NCBI RefSeq assembly: GCF_025127995.1
Contig: NZ_JAHLYP010000039.1
Coordinates: 1-64,000, forward strand
Direction of reading: 5' to 3'
Source of the DNA: Synechococcus sp. CS-1332
GTDB taxonomy: Bacteria > Cyanobacteriota > Cyanobacteriia > PCC-6307 > Cyanobiaceae
DNA: 64,000 bases
Shown: one piece after another, positions 41,314 through 51,096 of the stretch
Layout: every line of letters begins with the position of its first letter
How positions within the stretch are numbered: position 1 is the stretch's first letter
Position numbers and translations under genes: made by a program
Notes under the pieces: model-generated
Told to the model about the DNA's origin: nothing
The model's database searches: none
What the model saw: the letters and a program-made list of their open reading frames with translations, nothing else

Positions 41314-41973
41314 ATGATGCATCCTTCCTCCCGGCTTTCCCTGGCCACCAGCCGGAACCTCCCAAGCGCGCGTGGTTTCACCATGGTGGAACTGCTGATC
41401 GGCATCACCCTGGGGGGGATCGCTGTTGCTGCCGCTGCCAGTGTGATGGTGTCGCACATGAATTCCACCAATGCCACGATGTGGGCGGTGCAGCTGCAAC
41501 GCGACCTCAGCAAGTTCAATTTTCTGGTGAATTCTGAAGCGAATGAGGCATGCCGGCTGCAATCCGGCACGCCTCCCGCGAACGACACCGTCTGCACACC
41601 AGGCACCGTTGCAGTCCCTGTGAGCTGTGCGACTGTCACCGGCCCGGCCACGAACTTCAACCTGCTCGTTCCTATGGACGTGGCCAATAATGATCCGGAG
41701 GAGCGGGTGATTACCTACAGCTTCAATGCGGGCACGGGCCAGGTGCTGCGCTCAGGCCCGCGGATTCTCAGCAATGGCCGGCTGGATGCCACGGTGGCCA
41801 ACAACCAGACCGGTTCGGTGGTACTTGATGGTGTCACCGCCTTCACCCCCACGGTGTCTAACGATTGCCGCTCGGCGACGATCGTATTGACCCTTTCCGT
41901 TCCCACCACCACCGCTACTTTCCCACCACAGACGATTCGCGTGGCGGCAGGTGCAGAACAGTTCATCCGTTAG
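41314..41973 (+). CDS. PilW-like minor pilin (cluster A)
   Basis: A 219-residue prepilin from the ATG at 41314, one bp after the previous stop. ARGFTMVELLIGITLGGIAV is a class III signal with Glu5, then VMVSHMNSTNATMWAVQLQR and DLSKFNFLVNSEANEACRLQ. Strands such as RVITYSFNAGTGQVLRSGPR and a closing FPPQTIRVAAGAEQFIR follow. It matches the cluster B PilW-like protein (QDHWGRINHLLDSEITES; ITYTLNDRTLTRSGPP) in arrangement. It completes a four-gene pilin operon that runs into a methyltransferase gene 12 bp later. Confidence 0.85.
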   Translation: MMHPSSRLSLATSRNLPSARGFTMVELLIGITLGGIAVAAAASVMVSHMNSTNATMWAVQLQRDLSKFNFLVNSEANEACRLQSGTPPANDTVCTPGTVAVPVSCATVTGPATNFNLLVPMDVANNDPEERVITYSFNAGTGQVLRSGPRILSNGRLDATVANNQTGSVVLDGVTAFTPTVSNDCRSATIVLTLSVPTTTATFPPQTIRVAAGAEQFIR

Positions 41974-41984
41974 CCCGCGCCTGC

Positions 41985-43622
41985 ATGCACTGGGATCGGG
42001 GCTACTACTCGCAATCCACCTATACCTGCGGCACCTACCGGGAACTGTCTCCGATCTGGCTTGATTTCGCCTCCCTGGTCAAGGGGCATACGCCCCCCAG
42101 GCCCACGGAAGGTAGCCCTTTCTCCTATCTGGAGCTGGGCAGTGGCATGGGTTTCGGCCTGTGTCTTATGGCCGCCAACTACCCCGAAGGATCCTTTGTC
42201 GGCGTTGATTTCCACCCTGAGCACATCAGCCATTCGCAGTGGCTGGCGGATCAGCTGGGCCTGAACAACATCCGCTTTCTCGAAGCGGACTTCGTGGTGC
42301 TGCAGCAGGATGCCTCACCCCTGGGCCTGACCCCAGGCCACAACGGTCTCTACCACTACGTCTGTGCCCACGGCATCGCCACCTGGATCGCCGAACCCGT
42401 GCAGGCGGCCCTCCTGGAGCTGGCCGCTGCGGCCCTGATCCCAGGTGGTCTGTTCTACTGCTCCTACAACACCCACCCGGGCTGGCTGGCGCGGTCGGCG
42501 TTTCAGAAGCTCTACTCCCTGGAGTTGGACCGCAGTGATCCTTCCCAGCCCATGGCGACGATCCACAAAACCGTGGCCAGCCTGCGGCGGCTGATCGGAT
42601 CCGACGAGTCGCCCACGCCGATGGGCAGGTCTTTTCCCTCACTGGAAGCGGAGCTCGACTGGATCAGCCAGGACAACCCGGACTATCTCTGCGGGGAATT
42701 CGGCTGCCAGGGCTGGGCGCCGCTCTATGTGTCTGACATGCATCAACGCTGCAGTCAGCACAAGTTGCGCCATCTCGGCAGCGCCACCCTGCCGGAACTG
42801 TTCGATGAGCTGCTTGCACCGTCATTGAAGGAAGCCGTCTTTGAGGAGGCGAATCCCCTCATCCGCCAGACCCTGATCGATCTGGCCACGAACAAGGCCT
42901 TTCGCCGCGATCTGTTCGTCAAAGGAGCCCTGCCGCTGACGCGCCTTCAGGCTGAGGAACGGCTGGCGGCCCTGGTGGTGCAGGGCCAGGAGACCACACC
43001 ACCTGGCCCTGGGGGCCAGAAGGCCGAGGAGCCTTACCTGTTCACCACCACCTTCGGCCAGGTGGTGGGCGATCCCAAGATCTACGGGCCAATCGATGCG
43101 GCGTTGCGGGAGGGTCGTCGCACCCTGGCTGAGCTGGTGGCCATCAGTGGCCAGGCACCCGAAGGGGTGCTGCCGATCGTGGCGATGCTGCTCCATGACG
43201 GCCGGATCGGCCTCGATCGCGGTGCGGTGGGAGTGGCGGCGGCCGAGGAGGCCCAGCGTGTCAACGTCATCCTGTTCCGGCTGATCGAGCAGGGCAAGCC
43301 CTACGGCTCCCTGCTGTTGCCGCAGCTCGGGACGGTGAGCGCCATCTCCCCGGTGGAAGTCCTGATCCACCGGGCCGTTGTGGAGGGTCTGGAGGGACCG
43401 ATGCTGAGCACCTGCGTGCTGATGGGTCTGGAGCAGATGGGTGTGCAGCTGCTCGAGGCCGATAAGACGGTTGTGGCGGATCCAGACGCCCAGATCGGCA
43501 CCATCGAGCGCATTGCCTCTGACTTCATCGGCCTGCGGCTGCCCATGTTGCAACGGCTGGGGGCCCTGCCAAAATCGCTGGCGCCTCAGGAGACGGCCGT
43601 GATCGCCTCCGCTCCGAAGTAG
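41985..43622 (+). CDS. SAM-dependent methyltransferase with regulatory domain (cluster A)
   Basis: A 545-residue protein from the ATG at 41985. The class I methyltransferase core shows [20 protein letters not shown] (48-67; E-G-G SAM loop) and [10 protein letters not shown] (acidic residue of strand 2). [14 protein letters not shown] and [14 protein letters not shown] follow, the last very characteristic of proteins with the methyltransferase regulatory domain (PF10119). The middle and C-terminal 300 residues form that all-helical domain ([20 protein letters not shown]). It follows the pilin operon by 12 bp on the same strand and has a paralogue at 49463-51046. A role in pilin or surface modification is inferred. 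Its last 37 bp overlap the 3' end of serS. Confidence 0.85.
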   Translation: MHWDRGYYSQSTYTCGTYRELSPIWLDFASLVKGHTPPRPTEGSPFSYLELGSGMGFGLCLMAANYPEGSFVGVDFHPEHISHSQWLADQLGLNNIRFLEADFVVLQQDASPLGLTPGHNGLYHYVCAHGIATWIAEPVQAALLELAAAALIPGGLFYCSYNTHPGWLARSAFQKLYSLELDRSDPSQPMATIHKTVASLRRLIGSDESPTPMGRSFPSLEAELDWISQDNPDYLCGEFGCQGWAPLYVSDMHQRCSQHKLRHLGSATLPELFDELLAPSLKEAVFEEANPLIRQTLIDLATNKAFRRDLFVKGALPLTRLQAEERLAALVVQGQETTPPGPGGQKAEEPYLFTTTFGQVVGDPKIYGPIDAALREGRRTLAELVAISGQAPEGVLPIVAMLLHDGRIGLDRGAVGVAAAEEAQRVNVILFRLIEQGKPYGSLLLPQLGTVSAISPVEVLIHRAVVEGLEGPMLSTCVLMGLEQMGVQLLEADKTVVADPDAQIGTIERIASDFIGLRLPMLQRLGALPKSLAPQETAVIASAPK

Positions 43623-44878
43623 GGCACCAGCGCCTGGGGCAGCTTCACGCTGCCATCGGCCTGCTGGCCCGCCTCCAGCAGGGCAGCCATGGTGCGGCCC
43701 ACCGCCAGACCACTGCCGTTCAGGGTGTGCAGCAGGCGGGTGGTCTTGCCGTCACGGAAGCGGATCGAGGCCCGCCGGGCCTGGAAATCGCCGCAGCTGC
43801 TGCAGCTGGAGATCTCCCGGTAGGTGCCGGCCCCCGCCAGCCACACCTCCAGGTCGTAGGTGCGAACGGCGGAGAAGCCCAGATCGCCGGTGCACAGCTC
43901 CAGGCGCCGGTAGGGCAGTTCCAGGGCCTCGAGGATCGCCTCGGCATCGCCGGTGAGCTGCTCGTGGGCCGCTTCCGAGTCCTCGGGGCGGCAGAACCAG
44001 TAGAGCTCCACCTTGTTGAACTGGTGCAGGCGGATCAGGCCCCGGGTGTCGCGGCCGTAGGAGCCGGCTTCGCGGCGGAAGCAGGGGGTGTAGGCGGCGT
44101 ACTTCAGCGGCAGGGCTTCGGCGGCGAGCACCTCGCCGCGGTGGAAGGAGGTGACCGGCACCTCGGCGGTGGGGGTGAGCCAGAGGTCGTCCTCGGCGCA
44201 GCGGAAGCTTTCCTCGGCGAACTTGGGCAGCTGGCCCGAGGCGGTGAGGCTGGCGGTGTTCACCAGGACCGGCGGCAGCACCTCGGTGTACCCCCGCCCG
44301 GCGTGGCGATCGAGCATGAAGTTGATCAGGGCCCGCTCCAGCCGGGCCCCCTGGCCCAGCAGGGTCACGAAGCGGCTCTGGGCGATGCGCACCGAGCGCT
44401 CGGTGTCGACGATGCCCAGCCGCTCGGCGATCTGCCAGTGCTCCTGGAGCTTTTCGACGCCGGCAGCGGCCTGCCTCGGGGTGCCCCAGCGCTTCACCTC
44501 GACGTTGTCGGCCTCGCTGCGGCCCGTGGGGCAGAGGGGCGAGGGCAGGTTGGGCAGCACCATCAACTGCTCCAGCAGCTGGGTCTCGATCCCCTTCTCC
44601 TGCTCCTCCAGCTCCGCCACCTGTTGCTTGATGCGGTTGCCCTGCTCTCGCAGCTCCTTCACCTCGTCCCCGCCCGGGGCGGCTCCGGCCCGGATGCGTT
44701 CGCCCACCTCGCGGCCGATGCGGTTGCCCTCCGCCTGCAACTCGCTGCGTTGCTGCTCCAGATCGCGCGCCTGCAGGGCCAGCTGCTGCAGGCCTGAGAG
44801 GTCGGTGGCCAGACCGCGCCGCGCCAGGGGGGCGGTGATCAGCGTCGGGTCGTTGCGCAGCAGGCGCTGATCCAGCAC
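43586..44878 (-). CDS. serS: Seryl-tRNA synthetase
   Basis: A 430-residue class II synthetase. The N-terminal 110 residues form the antiparallel coiled coil that grips the tRNA long arm ([40 protein letters not shown]). The catalytic part has [20 protein letters not shown] (motif 1 region), [20 protein letters not shown] (motif 2), and [20 protein letters not shown] (motif 3 Arg). It charges tRNA-Ser and supplies seryl-tRNA for selenocysteine-free translation. It starts at the ATG at 44878. From memory, serS and rseP are near neighbours in related genomes, so the pilin genes between them may be an insertion (inference). Confidence 0.97.
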   Translation of the reverse strand: MLDQRLLRNDPTLITAPLARRGLATDLSGLQQLALQARDLEQQRSELQAEGNRIGREVGERIRAGAAPGGDEVKELREQGNRIKQQVAELEEQEKGIETQLLEQLMVLPNLPSPLCPTGRSEADNVEVKRWGTPRQAAAGVEKLQEHWQIAERLGIVDTERSVRIAQSRFVTLLGQGARLERALINFMLDRHAGRGYTEVLPPVLVNTASLTASGQLPKFAEESFRCAEDDLWLTPTAEVPVTSFHRGEVLAAEALPLKYAAYTPCFRREAGSYGRDTRGLIRLHQFNKVELYWFCRPEDSEAAHEQLTGDAEAILEALELPYRRLELCTGDLGFSAVRTYDLEVWLAGAGTYREISSCSSCGDFQARRASIRFRDGKTTRLLHTLNGSGLAVGRTMAALLEAGQQADGSVKLPQALVPYFGAEAITAVS

Positions 44879-44904
44879 GGAGAGACCATCGTCTTTTGGG
44901 CAGC

Positions 44905-45438
44905 CTACGGACCGGGCGTTCGTTCGATCACCTCACGATCGCAGCGGCCATAGGCCTCAGCCGCGGTGGGCAGCAGATCCATGCCGTTACGGATCTCCGG
45001 CGGCAGCAGCCGTTCCAGTTCCGCCAGCGCGGCGTCATAGGCCTGCTGGGCGGCGCGGACCTCCTCGCTTTCGGGGGCATAGCGCTTGGAGGCCAGCATC
45101 AGGGGCTTGGCGGCGTTGGTCAGGCGGGCCGAGGCCGCCCGCACGTCGTCCTGGTGCACCCGGCAGTAGCGGTAGCGATCAATGGGCGCAGCGGCCGGTG
45201 GCGTGGCCACCACCGCCGGGGGGCTGGCTGGGGCCGGCGGCTTGCGTTGCCCTTTGAGGGCGGCGGCCAGGCAGGCGGCATTGCGTTTCAGGGCCTCCTC
45301 GGGACTGGCGGCGCTTTCGGCCTCACCGCGGCAAGCGGCCCGCTGCTCGTCGCTCACCACCACCTGGCTCCGCTGGCAGCCGATCAACAGCAGGGGCAGC
45401 AGCAGAGGCAGCAGCAGGGCGGGATGGCGGCGGCGCAT
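44905..45438 (-). CDS. Predicted lipoprotein
   Basis: A 177-residue protein with a lipoprotein signal: MRRRHPALLLPLLLPLLLIG, then Cys at 21 (lipobox LLIGC). The mature part has several cysteines (RAACRGEAESAASPEEALKR, NAACLAAALKG, RYRYCRVHQDDVRAASARLT, GRCDREV), a Pro/Ala linker, and helical repeats. Regularly placed cysteines suggest disulphides in the periplasm. It lies 11 bp after the last cluster B pilin gene on the same strand and may belong to that operon, perhaps as a pilus-associated envelope protein. Confidence 0.7.
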   Translation of the reverse strand: MRRRHPALLLPLLLPLLLIGCQRSQVVVSDEQRAACRGEAESAASPEEALKRNAACLAAALKGQRKPPAPASPPAVVATPPAAAPIDRYRYCRVHQDDVRAASARLTNAAKPLMLASKRYAPESEEVRAAQQAYDAALAELERLLPPEIRNGMDLLPTAAEAYGRCDREVIERTPGP

Positions 45439-45449
45439 CGGGGTGGCGT

Positions 45450-45983
45450 TCAGGGGTAGCTGGAGGTGCGCGAGCGGCTGGAGCTGGAGAGTCCCGTGAA
45501 CGATGCCCCCAGCCCATCGGCTATGGCCAAGGTGTAGGCGGGCTCGCGGCTGTTGGTGATCGTGGGCGCGAAGGCATCGACGTTGGTGAGCAGCACTGAG
45601 GACACATTGGGGGTGCCCGCTGTGAGATTCAGGGTGCCGTTGTCGTTGATGGGCGGGCCCGATCGGGTCAGGGTGCGGTCGTTGAGGGTGTAGGTGATCG
45701 TCTGACCGCCCGCGAGGGTGAGGGTGAGGGAGGTGTTGGCAACGGCGGTCGCCGAGGCCGATTCGGTGATCTCACTGTCGAGCAGATGGTTGATGCGGCC
45801 CCAGTGGTCCTGCAGGCGCCGGACCGATTCCTGCTGGGCGGAGACGCGGATCTGGGTCACCATCACATTGCTGCCGGTGGCGAAGATCACGCCCATGATC
45901 ACCGAGGTGATCAGCAGTTCGACCAGGGTGAAGCCCCGGTGCCAGTGGGGGCGACGTCGGAGGCGGGTGGTGAGGTCTTTCAT
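45450..45983 (-). CDS. PilW-like minor pilin (cluster B)
   Basis: A 177-residue prepilin. HRGFTLVELLITSVIMGVIF is the class III signal, with Glu5, followed by VMVTQIRVSAQQESVRRLQD and HWGRINHLLDSEITESASAT. A strand-rich part ITYTLNDRTLTRSGPPINDN and a Ser-rich tail close the protein. It is the last gene of a four-pilin operon, 4 bp after the upstream FimT-like gene, and is the counterpart of 41314-41973. Confidence 0.85.
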   Translation of the reverse strand: MKDLTTRLRRRPHWHRGFTLVELLITSVIMGVIFATGSNVMVTQIRVSAQQESVRRLQDHWGRINHLLDSEITESASATAVANTSLTLTLAGGQTITYTLNDRTLTRSGPPINDNGTLNLTAGTPNVSSVLLTNVDAFAPTITNSREPAYTLAIADGLGASFTGLSSSSRSRTSSYP

Positions 45984-45987
45984 AGCT

Positions 45988-46560
45988 TCAGAGGGTGCCG
46001 CCGTAGCTGCTGTCGGGGCAGGTGCCGCCGGTGGAGTTGCTGGCGCCGACGCTGATCAGGCCGAGGCCTTCGGAGATGCGCACGCAACGCAGGGGGCCGC
46101 TGGTGCCCGTCAGGGAGATCTCGATCACGATCGGGCTGGTGAGTTGGCTGTTGGCGGCTGCGGCGTTGACCGTGCCGCGGGGGGTGAACTTGAAGCTGGT
46201 GTTGCCGCCAGGGGCAATCACGTAGGTGGAGGAGCCCATGGTTCCGCTGATCTGCAGCGGCTGGCCAGTCAGACAGTTGTTGGCGATGGTGGGGTTGGAA
46301 ATCAATTCCGAGGCGGTGGCGAGGGTGGCGCCGGGCGTCAGGCTGCCGCCGCTGATGCTCACCTGGCAGGCGTTGCCCTTGAGGGAGGTGCGCCGCACCG
46401 TTTCCAGCCAGCCCGCCAGTTCGGTGGCCACCGCGTTGACCCGCTCCCGCCGCCATTCATTGCCGGAGGCGTTGATCCCGACGGCCGAAAGGATGCCCAC
46501 CACAGCCACCACCACGGTGAGTTCGACCAGGCTGAAACCGGCGTGGGAGGGGTGTTTCAT
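45988..46560 (-). CDS. FimT/GspH-like minor pilin (cluster B)
   Basis: A 190-residue prepilin starting at the ATG at 46560, which overlaps the upstream stop as ATGA, the same overlap as in cluster A. HAGFSLVELTVVVAVVGILS is the class III signal. It continues WRRERVNAVATELAGWLETV, CQVSISGGSLTPGATLATAS, FKFTPRGTVNAAAANSQLTS and LRCVRISEGLGLISVGASN. These landmarks match the cluster A protein at 40722-41312 one for one. A longer frame to 46806 has no pilin sense and is rejected. Confidence 0.87.
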   Translation of the reverse strand: MKHPSHAGFSLVELTVVVAVVGILSAVGINASGNEWRRERVNAVATELAGWLETVRRTSLKGNACQVSISGGSLTPGATLATASELISNPTIANNCLTGQPLQISGTMGSSTYVIAPGGNTSFKFTPRGTVNAAAANSQLTSPIVIEISLTGTSGPLRCVRISEGLGLISVGASNSTGGTCPDSSYGGTL

Positions 46561-47168
46561 CAGGGGCACCAGGCGACGGTGGTGGGCACGAGGGTGACCC
46601 GGCGCAGCAGTTCGCCGCTCGTGCTGTTGGTGTAGGTGATCGTGTAGCGGTGCAGATTGCGGGTCACGTTGGTACCGAATTCGCTGATGGTCTGTTGTCC
46701 CTGGTTGTTCGGGTCGATCTGGTAAGTGATGCCGGCCGTTGTCAGGGCCGACGGGGCGGCGCCGATGTCCGCCAGCAATGGGGTGATCAGACTCGTGGAG
46801 TTGCACAGGGCTTCGAAGCTGTTGCCGGCGGTGCTGTTGCCCGTGGCGGCTGAGGAGGTGGGCAAAGGAAAGAAATCGTTCTTGCCGAGCTCCAGGGTTC
46901 CGAGGCTGGTGCAGGTGCCGGAGCTGCAGGTGTAGCGGTCGTTCAGCCGCCGCACCCGGGCCAGATCCGTGTCCACCAAGGCCTGCTGGCGGTAGCGCAG
47001 GCTGGCCGCCGCTGAACTCCGGTTCGATTCCACGAACAGGACCGACGTGCCGGTGAGGGCCAGCACCAGCAGCACCGACGACACCATCAGCTCCACCAGG
47101 GAGAAGCCGCCTGAACCCCGCGTGCGCCGGCGCGGCGGCTGGAAGGGGGTGGGGGGGGAGCGTTTCAC
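46560..47168 (-). CDS. PilV-like minor pilin (cluster B)
   Basis: A 202-residue prepilin. SGGFSLVELMVSSVLLVLAL is the class III signal with Glu5, then VLFVESNRSSAAASLRYRQQ and LVDTDLARVRRLNDRYTCSS. It ends TLVPTTVAWCP. The paired CSSGTC and the final WCP parallel the cluster A protein at 40105-40725. It begins 6 bp after the large PilX-like gene and overlaps the next gene by the ATGA tetranucleotide. Confidence 0.85.
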   Translation of the reverse strand: MKRSPPTPFQPPRRRTRGSGGFSLVELMVSSVLLVLALTGTSVLFVESNRSSAAASLRYRQQALVDTDLARVRRLNDRYTCSSGTCTSLGTLELGKNDFFPLPTSSAATGNSTAGNSFEALCNSTSLITPLLADIGAAPSALTTAGITYQIDPNNQGQQTISEFGTNVTRNLHRYTITYTNSTSGELLRRVTLVPTTVAWCP

Positions 47169-47174
47169 GGTGGA

Positions 47175-48803
47175 TCAGGAATAGGTGTGTCGCTTGACGG
47201 CTCTGGTGATGTAATCAATGGCGAAGGTTTCATACATCGAATCATCGCTGCCGCAGAACTTCATCAGGCCACAGACGCTCTCCAGATCACTCGGAGAGAT
47301 TGTCACGGTGATGTTGCCGTTGGCCCTGAAATCGTTTGTCCAGATCACCCCCTTGAAATCCGGTGTGCCACCCATCTCGACGTTGCCGAGCGGGAAGTAC
47401 AGGAACATGCTCTGGGAAGCACCGTTGCCGTTGCCGAGATCCAGGAACTGGGCCCCGCAGGGGGCGGGGGCCCCAGTTCGGCAGCCGAACAGGGCCATGT
47501 CAGCGGCGCGCGGGGCGCCCTGGGTGGTGGTGGTGCAGGTGATGGCACCGACATCGGAATCGCACTGGAAGATGCCCGAGGAGCCGTTGCCCCGCGTGAC
47601 GCTCTTCTGGCCACTGGTGGAGGCGTTAGGGAAGTGAAGCCTCACGGGAATCGACTCGGCGGCAGTGGTGCCGCTGGTGTCGATGAACAATTCAACGTTG
47701 TTGCTGGTGCTGAGGCGGTTCAGACTGCAGGAAATGGTCTGGAAGGTGCCGGGGGGCGACGCCCCTCCGTTGACATCCTCCCGGCTGCAGAGCGTGTTCC
47801 AGGGGGCCGGCCAGGTGGCGAAGTTGCGGGTGGCCAGGGTCAGGTCGCTGCTCACCGTGACGTTGCAGGAGGCCGGGGGCGTGGCGCTGCGGCAGGTGGT
47901 GTTGGCGGTGGGCAGGGGGGGAGGCAGGTTGATGTCGACCACGTTCACGCTGGTTCTGGAGAGGCCGTCGACGCAACCCGATGGGCTGGTGGCGATGCAG
48001 GTGACCGGATCGACGTTGAGGTTGTAGGAGCCACCGGAGATCACCAGATCGCCGGTGTTGTCGTCGGCGGCCCCGGCGACGAAGCCGAAGTTCGGTGCCA
48101 GGGCGCAGCGGCGGATGTCGTTGCCGAAGGCATTGCCCAGGCCGCGCAGGCTGCGGTCGAGGCATTTGGGCACCACCTCCAGGGTCTGCTGCAGGGTGCT
48201 GGTGGCCACGACGGCGCCGCCGCGGAGGGCGAAGCCACGCACGGTGAGGGTGAGCTCCCCGGTGGTGGGGGGCACGGCGGCGGCACCACTCATGGGGTTG
48301 GCCACCGTGCCCTGCCGCACGAGGGCGGCCGTGGCGCCGGAGCAGTCCACGTCCACCAGTCGCCATTGCTGCTGGGAGCCATCGCCGACGTTGAGCGTCT
48401 GGGCGGTGGGGATCGTGGTGCTGGTGAGGAAGGTGGCGCCAATGTTGGCGAAGGCCCGCCCATCCACCACCTTGACGGCGTTGTTGGCGGCGATGGCGGA
48501 CGGCGTGGCCGTCTCCAGCAGGCAGGCGTTGACCAGGAGCTGGCGATTGCGGTGGCGATTGAGCTCGCTGACCACGGCCGCCATGCCGATGTCGGCGGCA
48601 GCCTTCGCATCGCGGCCCTGGCTCTGATAAGCAGAGGCCAGCTCGGCCATGCTGGAACGGTTCGAGATCGCCAGGCTTCCCAGCAGCACCGCCATGACGA
48701 TCAGAAAGGTGGCCGCCATCGAACCGCGGGTTCCGGAGGGCCGCCGGCCGCCCCCACGTCTGGACGAGCCAGCGAGTGCGCGTAGCAGTAGGTGTCTCGT
48801 CAT
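47175..48803 (-). CDS. PilX-like large minor pilin (cluster B)
   Basis: A 542-residue protein from the ATG at 48803, after GGAGGGGGGGAG. The N-terminus is RGSMAATFLIVMAVLLGSLA followed by SAYQSQGRDAKAAADIGMAA and VVSELNRHRNRQLL, a PilX-type helix without the canonical Glu5. The middle has LEVVPKCLDRSLRGLGNAFG and several CxxC-like cysteines; the end has YFPLGNVEMGG-like sequence and VWWTNDFRANGN-like strands near FKGVIWTNDFRANGNITVTI. It aligns in landmarks with the 868-residue cluster A protein (R-K/Q-LL, VLPKC, final RAV motif) but lacks the jelly-roll segment and is uniformly GC-rich. It is the first gene of the cluster B operon. Confidence 0.8.
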   Translation of the reverse strand: MTRHLLLRALAGSSRRGGGRRPSGTRGSMAATFLIVMAVLLGSLAISNRSSMAELASAYQSQGRDAKAAADIGMAAVVSELNRHRNRQLLVNACLLETATPSAIAANNAVKVVDGRAFANIGATFLTSTTIPTAQTLNVGDGSQQQWRLVDVDCSGATAALVRQGTVANPMSGAAAVPPTTGELTLTVRGFALRGGAVVATSTLQQTLEVVPKCLDRSLRGLGNAFGNDIRRCALAPNFGFVAGAADDNTGDLVISGGSYNLNVDPVTCIATSPSGCVDGLSRTSVNVVDINLPPPLPTANTTCRSATPPASCNVTVSSDLTLATRNFATWPAPWNTLCSREDVNGGASPPGTFQTISCSLNRLSTSNNVELFIDTSGTTAAESIPVRLHFPNASTSGQKSVTRGNGSSGIFQCDSDVGAITCTTTTQGAPRAADMALFGCRTGAPAPCGAQFLDLGNGNGASQSMFLYFPLGNVEMGGTPDFKGVIWTNDFRANGNITVTISPSDLESVCGLMKFCGSDDSMYETFAIDYITRAVKRHTYS

Positions 48804-48954
48804 CGCTCCCCCCCCTCCGCTTCCATAGACCAAAAAAGTTGGTAACAGCAGTGTTCTTGCGGCAACTTCAAGTTACGATGAGAACCGCCTTTCTCCCTGA
48901 GGTGCTCTGCTGAATCAGCTGGGAGGCGCGGAAGAGAAAGATGACAAATGGTCA

Positions 48955-48984
48955 TAAAAAAGCCTTCCCGGTGGGAAGGCTTCC
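48955..48984 (-). terminator. Terminator of the Nfu-type gene
   Basis: On the minus strand AAGCCTTCCC-ACC-GGGAAGGCTT continues into TTTTAT, 22 bp after the stop. The 10-bp stem is perfect and the T-tract good. Confidence 0.88.
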
Positions 48985-49006
48985 TCCGGCATCTTTCAGA
49001 CTGGAT

Positions 49007-49291
49007 TCAAAGAACCTGCACCACTTCGCTCACTTCCGGAATCGATTCACGCATTTTTCGCTCGATGCCCATCTTGAGGGTCATGGTGCTGCTGGGGCAG
49101 GAGCCGCAGGCGCCCTGCAGACGCACCTTCACAACCGGTCCGTCGATCTCGACGATTTCGACGTTGCCGCCATCGGCCATCAGGTAGGGACGCAGCTCGT
49201 CGAGCACCCGCTCGACGTTCTCGATCGTGAGGGCGCGGGGGTCGGTGCCGGTTTCGGGGCTGGCGGTCTCGGTGGTCACGTCGGTGGTCAT
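49007..49291 (-). CDS. Nfu-type iron-sulfur cluster scaffold (NifU C-terminal domain)
   Basis: A 94-residue protein made only of the NifU-like C-terminal domain: [40 protein letters not shown], then [24 protein letters not shown] is the cluster-binding CxxC. Such stand-alone Nfu proteins pass [4Fe-4S] clusters to photosystem I and other targets in cyanobacteria. It is a single gene ending in a strong terminator. It is transcribed in the same direction as cluster B but separated from it. Confidence 0.93.
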   Translation of the reverse strand: MTTDVTTETASPETGTDPRALTIENVERVLDELRPYLMADGGNVEIVEIDGPVVKVRLQGACGSCPSSTMTLKMGIERKMRESIPEVSEVVQVL

Positions 49292-49386
49292 CGCTAAGGA
49301 GAGAGCTTTCCAGAAGCTTAGGAAGCCCTGGGCCGAATCAGACGAGGCGCGCGGTCGGCTGGTGGGGCGCCAGCTGGTGGTCGACG

Positions 49387-49429
49387 CTCAGTAAACGGCC
49401 CCCGCAGATGGCAGGGGCCGTTTCCTGAG
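49387..49429. other. Strong hairpin upstream of methyltransferase B
   Basis: Arms CTCAG-T-AAACGGCCCC and GGGGCCGTTT-C-CTGAG pair over 15 bp with one mismatch and an 11-nt loop. It lies 34 bp before the methyltransferase ATG and is followed by only a short T run inside the stem. It could stop leftward or rightward read-through, or act as a leader structure. Confidence 0.5.
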
Positions 49430-49462
49430 CCATCCTGCGCCCAAAGCGCTTGCCTCGCCGGG

Positions 49463-51046
49463 ATGGATTCCAAGCCCGCCTATCCCATCGACAAGACCTA
49501 TGGGGCCTTCATCCACCGGGAGTTGTCGGTGTCCTGGCTTGTGCTGGCGACGCTCATGGGCGGTCGCCACCGGCTCGATCCCGGCCTGGTCAGCACGGGG
49601 TTCCGCTACCTGGATCTCGGCTGCGGCCATGGCTTGAACCTGCTGTTCAACGCCGCCGCCCACCCGCAGGCCAGCTTCTACGGGCTGGATCTGAACCCCA
49701 CCCACATCGCCGAGGCCAGCGCCAAAGCAGAGGCCCTAGGCCTGAGCAATGTGCACTTCGCCCTGGCGGATCTGACGACCTTCGCGGCAGGCCGGCCCAG
49801 CACCGGCCCCTGCTGCAGCTGGCCGGAGGCGTATGACGTCGTGGTCGCCCATGGGCTGGCGAGCTGGGTGGGCGAGGCGGTGAGGAACGCTCTTGTGGCT
49901 GCGGCGGGCAACCTGCTGCGGCCGGGCGGGATTTTCTACTGCTCCTACAACACCTACCCGGGCTGGCTGTCGCGCAGCACCCTGCAGATGCTGAGCGTGG
50001 AGGAGGCCCTGCGCGCCGGGGGCAGCACCTCAGTGGCGGGCATTCGCAAGGCTGCGCAGACCCTCACAGGCTTCACGGGCACCGAGGAGAACACCTTGCC
50101 TCTCGGCAAGGAACTGCCGGGGCTCAGAGCCCTGGTCGAGGCTCTTCAGCCCATGCCGGAGGCGTATCTGGTGGGGGAATACCAATCGGCCCATCAACCC
50201 CTGTATGTGGGCCCTATGCACCGCCTCTGTGCGGCCCATGGCCTCAGCCACATCGGCTCGGCCACGCTGCCGGAGATGTTCCCGGACATGCTGGATGACG
50301 AGCGGCGCACCCAGGTGATGGGGGCGGTCGATCTGTCGATGCGGGAGGTGCTGCTGGATCTGGCCATCAACCAGACGTTCCGGCGCGATCTTTTTGCCAA
50401 GGGCCCCTGCCCACCCTCTCGGCCGTGGCGTCGCCAGGCCATGGCGGATCTTTCCCTTCACCTGGGCGCCGCATCGGAGAAGGACACCAATGAGTTCTCA
50501 ACGAGTCTCGGTCGGCTTGGCGTTGATGCCGACTTCATGGGGGCCTTGAAGGGCACCCTCGCCGATCGGCCCGTGAGCCTGGGCTGGCTCCTGGATCAGG
50601 CCTCGCTGGATCTCGACGACCTGCTGATGCGGCTCTCCGTTCTCATCGGCGCGGGAGTGATCGGCGTCGGTGTCCCGGCCCAGGCCGGTGCTGAGGCTTT
50701 ACAGCGTTCCGTCGCCGGCTTCAACCGACTCGGCCTCGAGCAGACCACGGCGGGTGAGGAGATCGGGGCCTTGCTCTCGCCGGTGCTTCTGCAACCGATC
50801 CCCATCAGCGTGCTGGAGGCGTTCTTCCTGCAGGTTGCCCATGCGGATCTGGCTTCCGAAGACGTGGTGCAGCTGGTGTGGATGGGGATCTCCATGGCCG
50901 GCGGCAATGTGAAGGACAAGCAGGGACAACCGATCGAGGACCCTGAGCAGGCCCTGAGTCAGCTGCAGGAGTTCTGGGAGACCTTCGCCCGCGAGCGGCT
51001 GCCGCTGCTGCGGCGACTCGGCATCGCCTCTGCCGCCGCTGCCTAG
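49463..51046 (+). CDS. SAM-dependent methyltransferase with regulatory domain (cluster B side)
   Basis: A 527-residue paralogue of 41985-43622. It shows [23 protein letters not shown] loop [20 protein letters not shown] (48-67), [40 protein letters not shown] and [20 protein letters not shown], then the helical regulatory domain with [20 protein letters not shown]. The near-identity of FYCSYNTxPGWL in both proteins shows they are one family. It runs away from the cluster B operon across the Nfu gene. Its substrate is unknown. The ATG at 49463 is the only start that keeps the conserved N-terminus. Confidence 0.85.
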   Translation: MDSKPAYPIDKTYGAFIHRELSVSWLVLATLMGGRHRLDPGLVSTGFRYLDLGCGHGLNLLFNAAAHPQASFYGLDLNPTHIAEASAKAEALGLSNVHFALADLTTFAAGRPSTGPCCSWPEAYDVVVAHGLASWVGEAVRNALVAAAGNLLRPGGIFYCSYNTYPGWLSRSTLQMLSVEEALRAGGSTSVAGIRKAAQTLTGFTGTEENTLPLGKELPGLRALVEALQPMPEAYLVGEYQSAHQPLYVGPMHRLCAAHGLSHIGSATLPEMFPDMLDDERRTQVMGAVDLSMREVLLDLAINQTFRRDLFAKGPCPPSRPWRRQAMADLSLHLGAASEKDTNEFSTSLGRLGVDADFMGALKGTLADRPVSLGWLLDQASLDLDDLLMRLSVLIGAGVIGVGVPAQAGAEALQRSVAGFNRLGLEQTTAGEEIGALLSPVLLQPIPISVLEAFFLQVAHADLASEDVVQLVWMGISMAGGNVKDKQGQPIEDPEQALSQLQEFWETFARERLPLLRRLGIASAAAA

Positions 51047-51096
51047 GATCGATCCATCTTGCGGTGGCTCTTGGGGTCGCCGGTTGCTGTTCCCCT

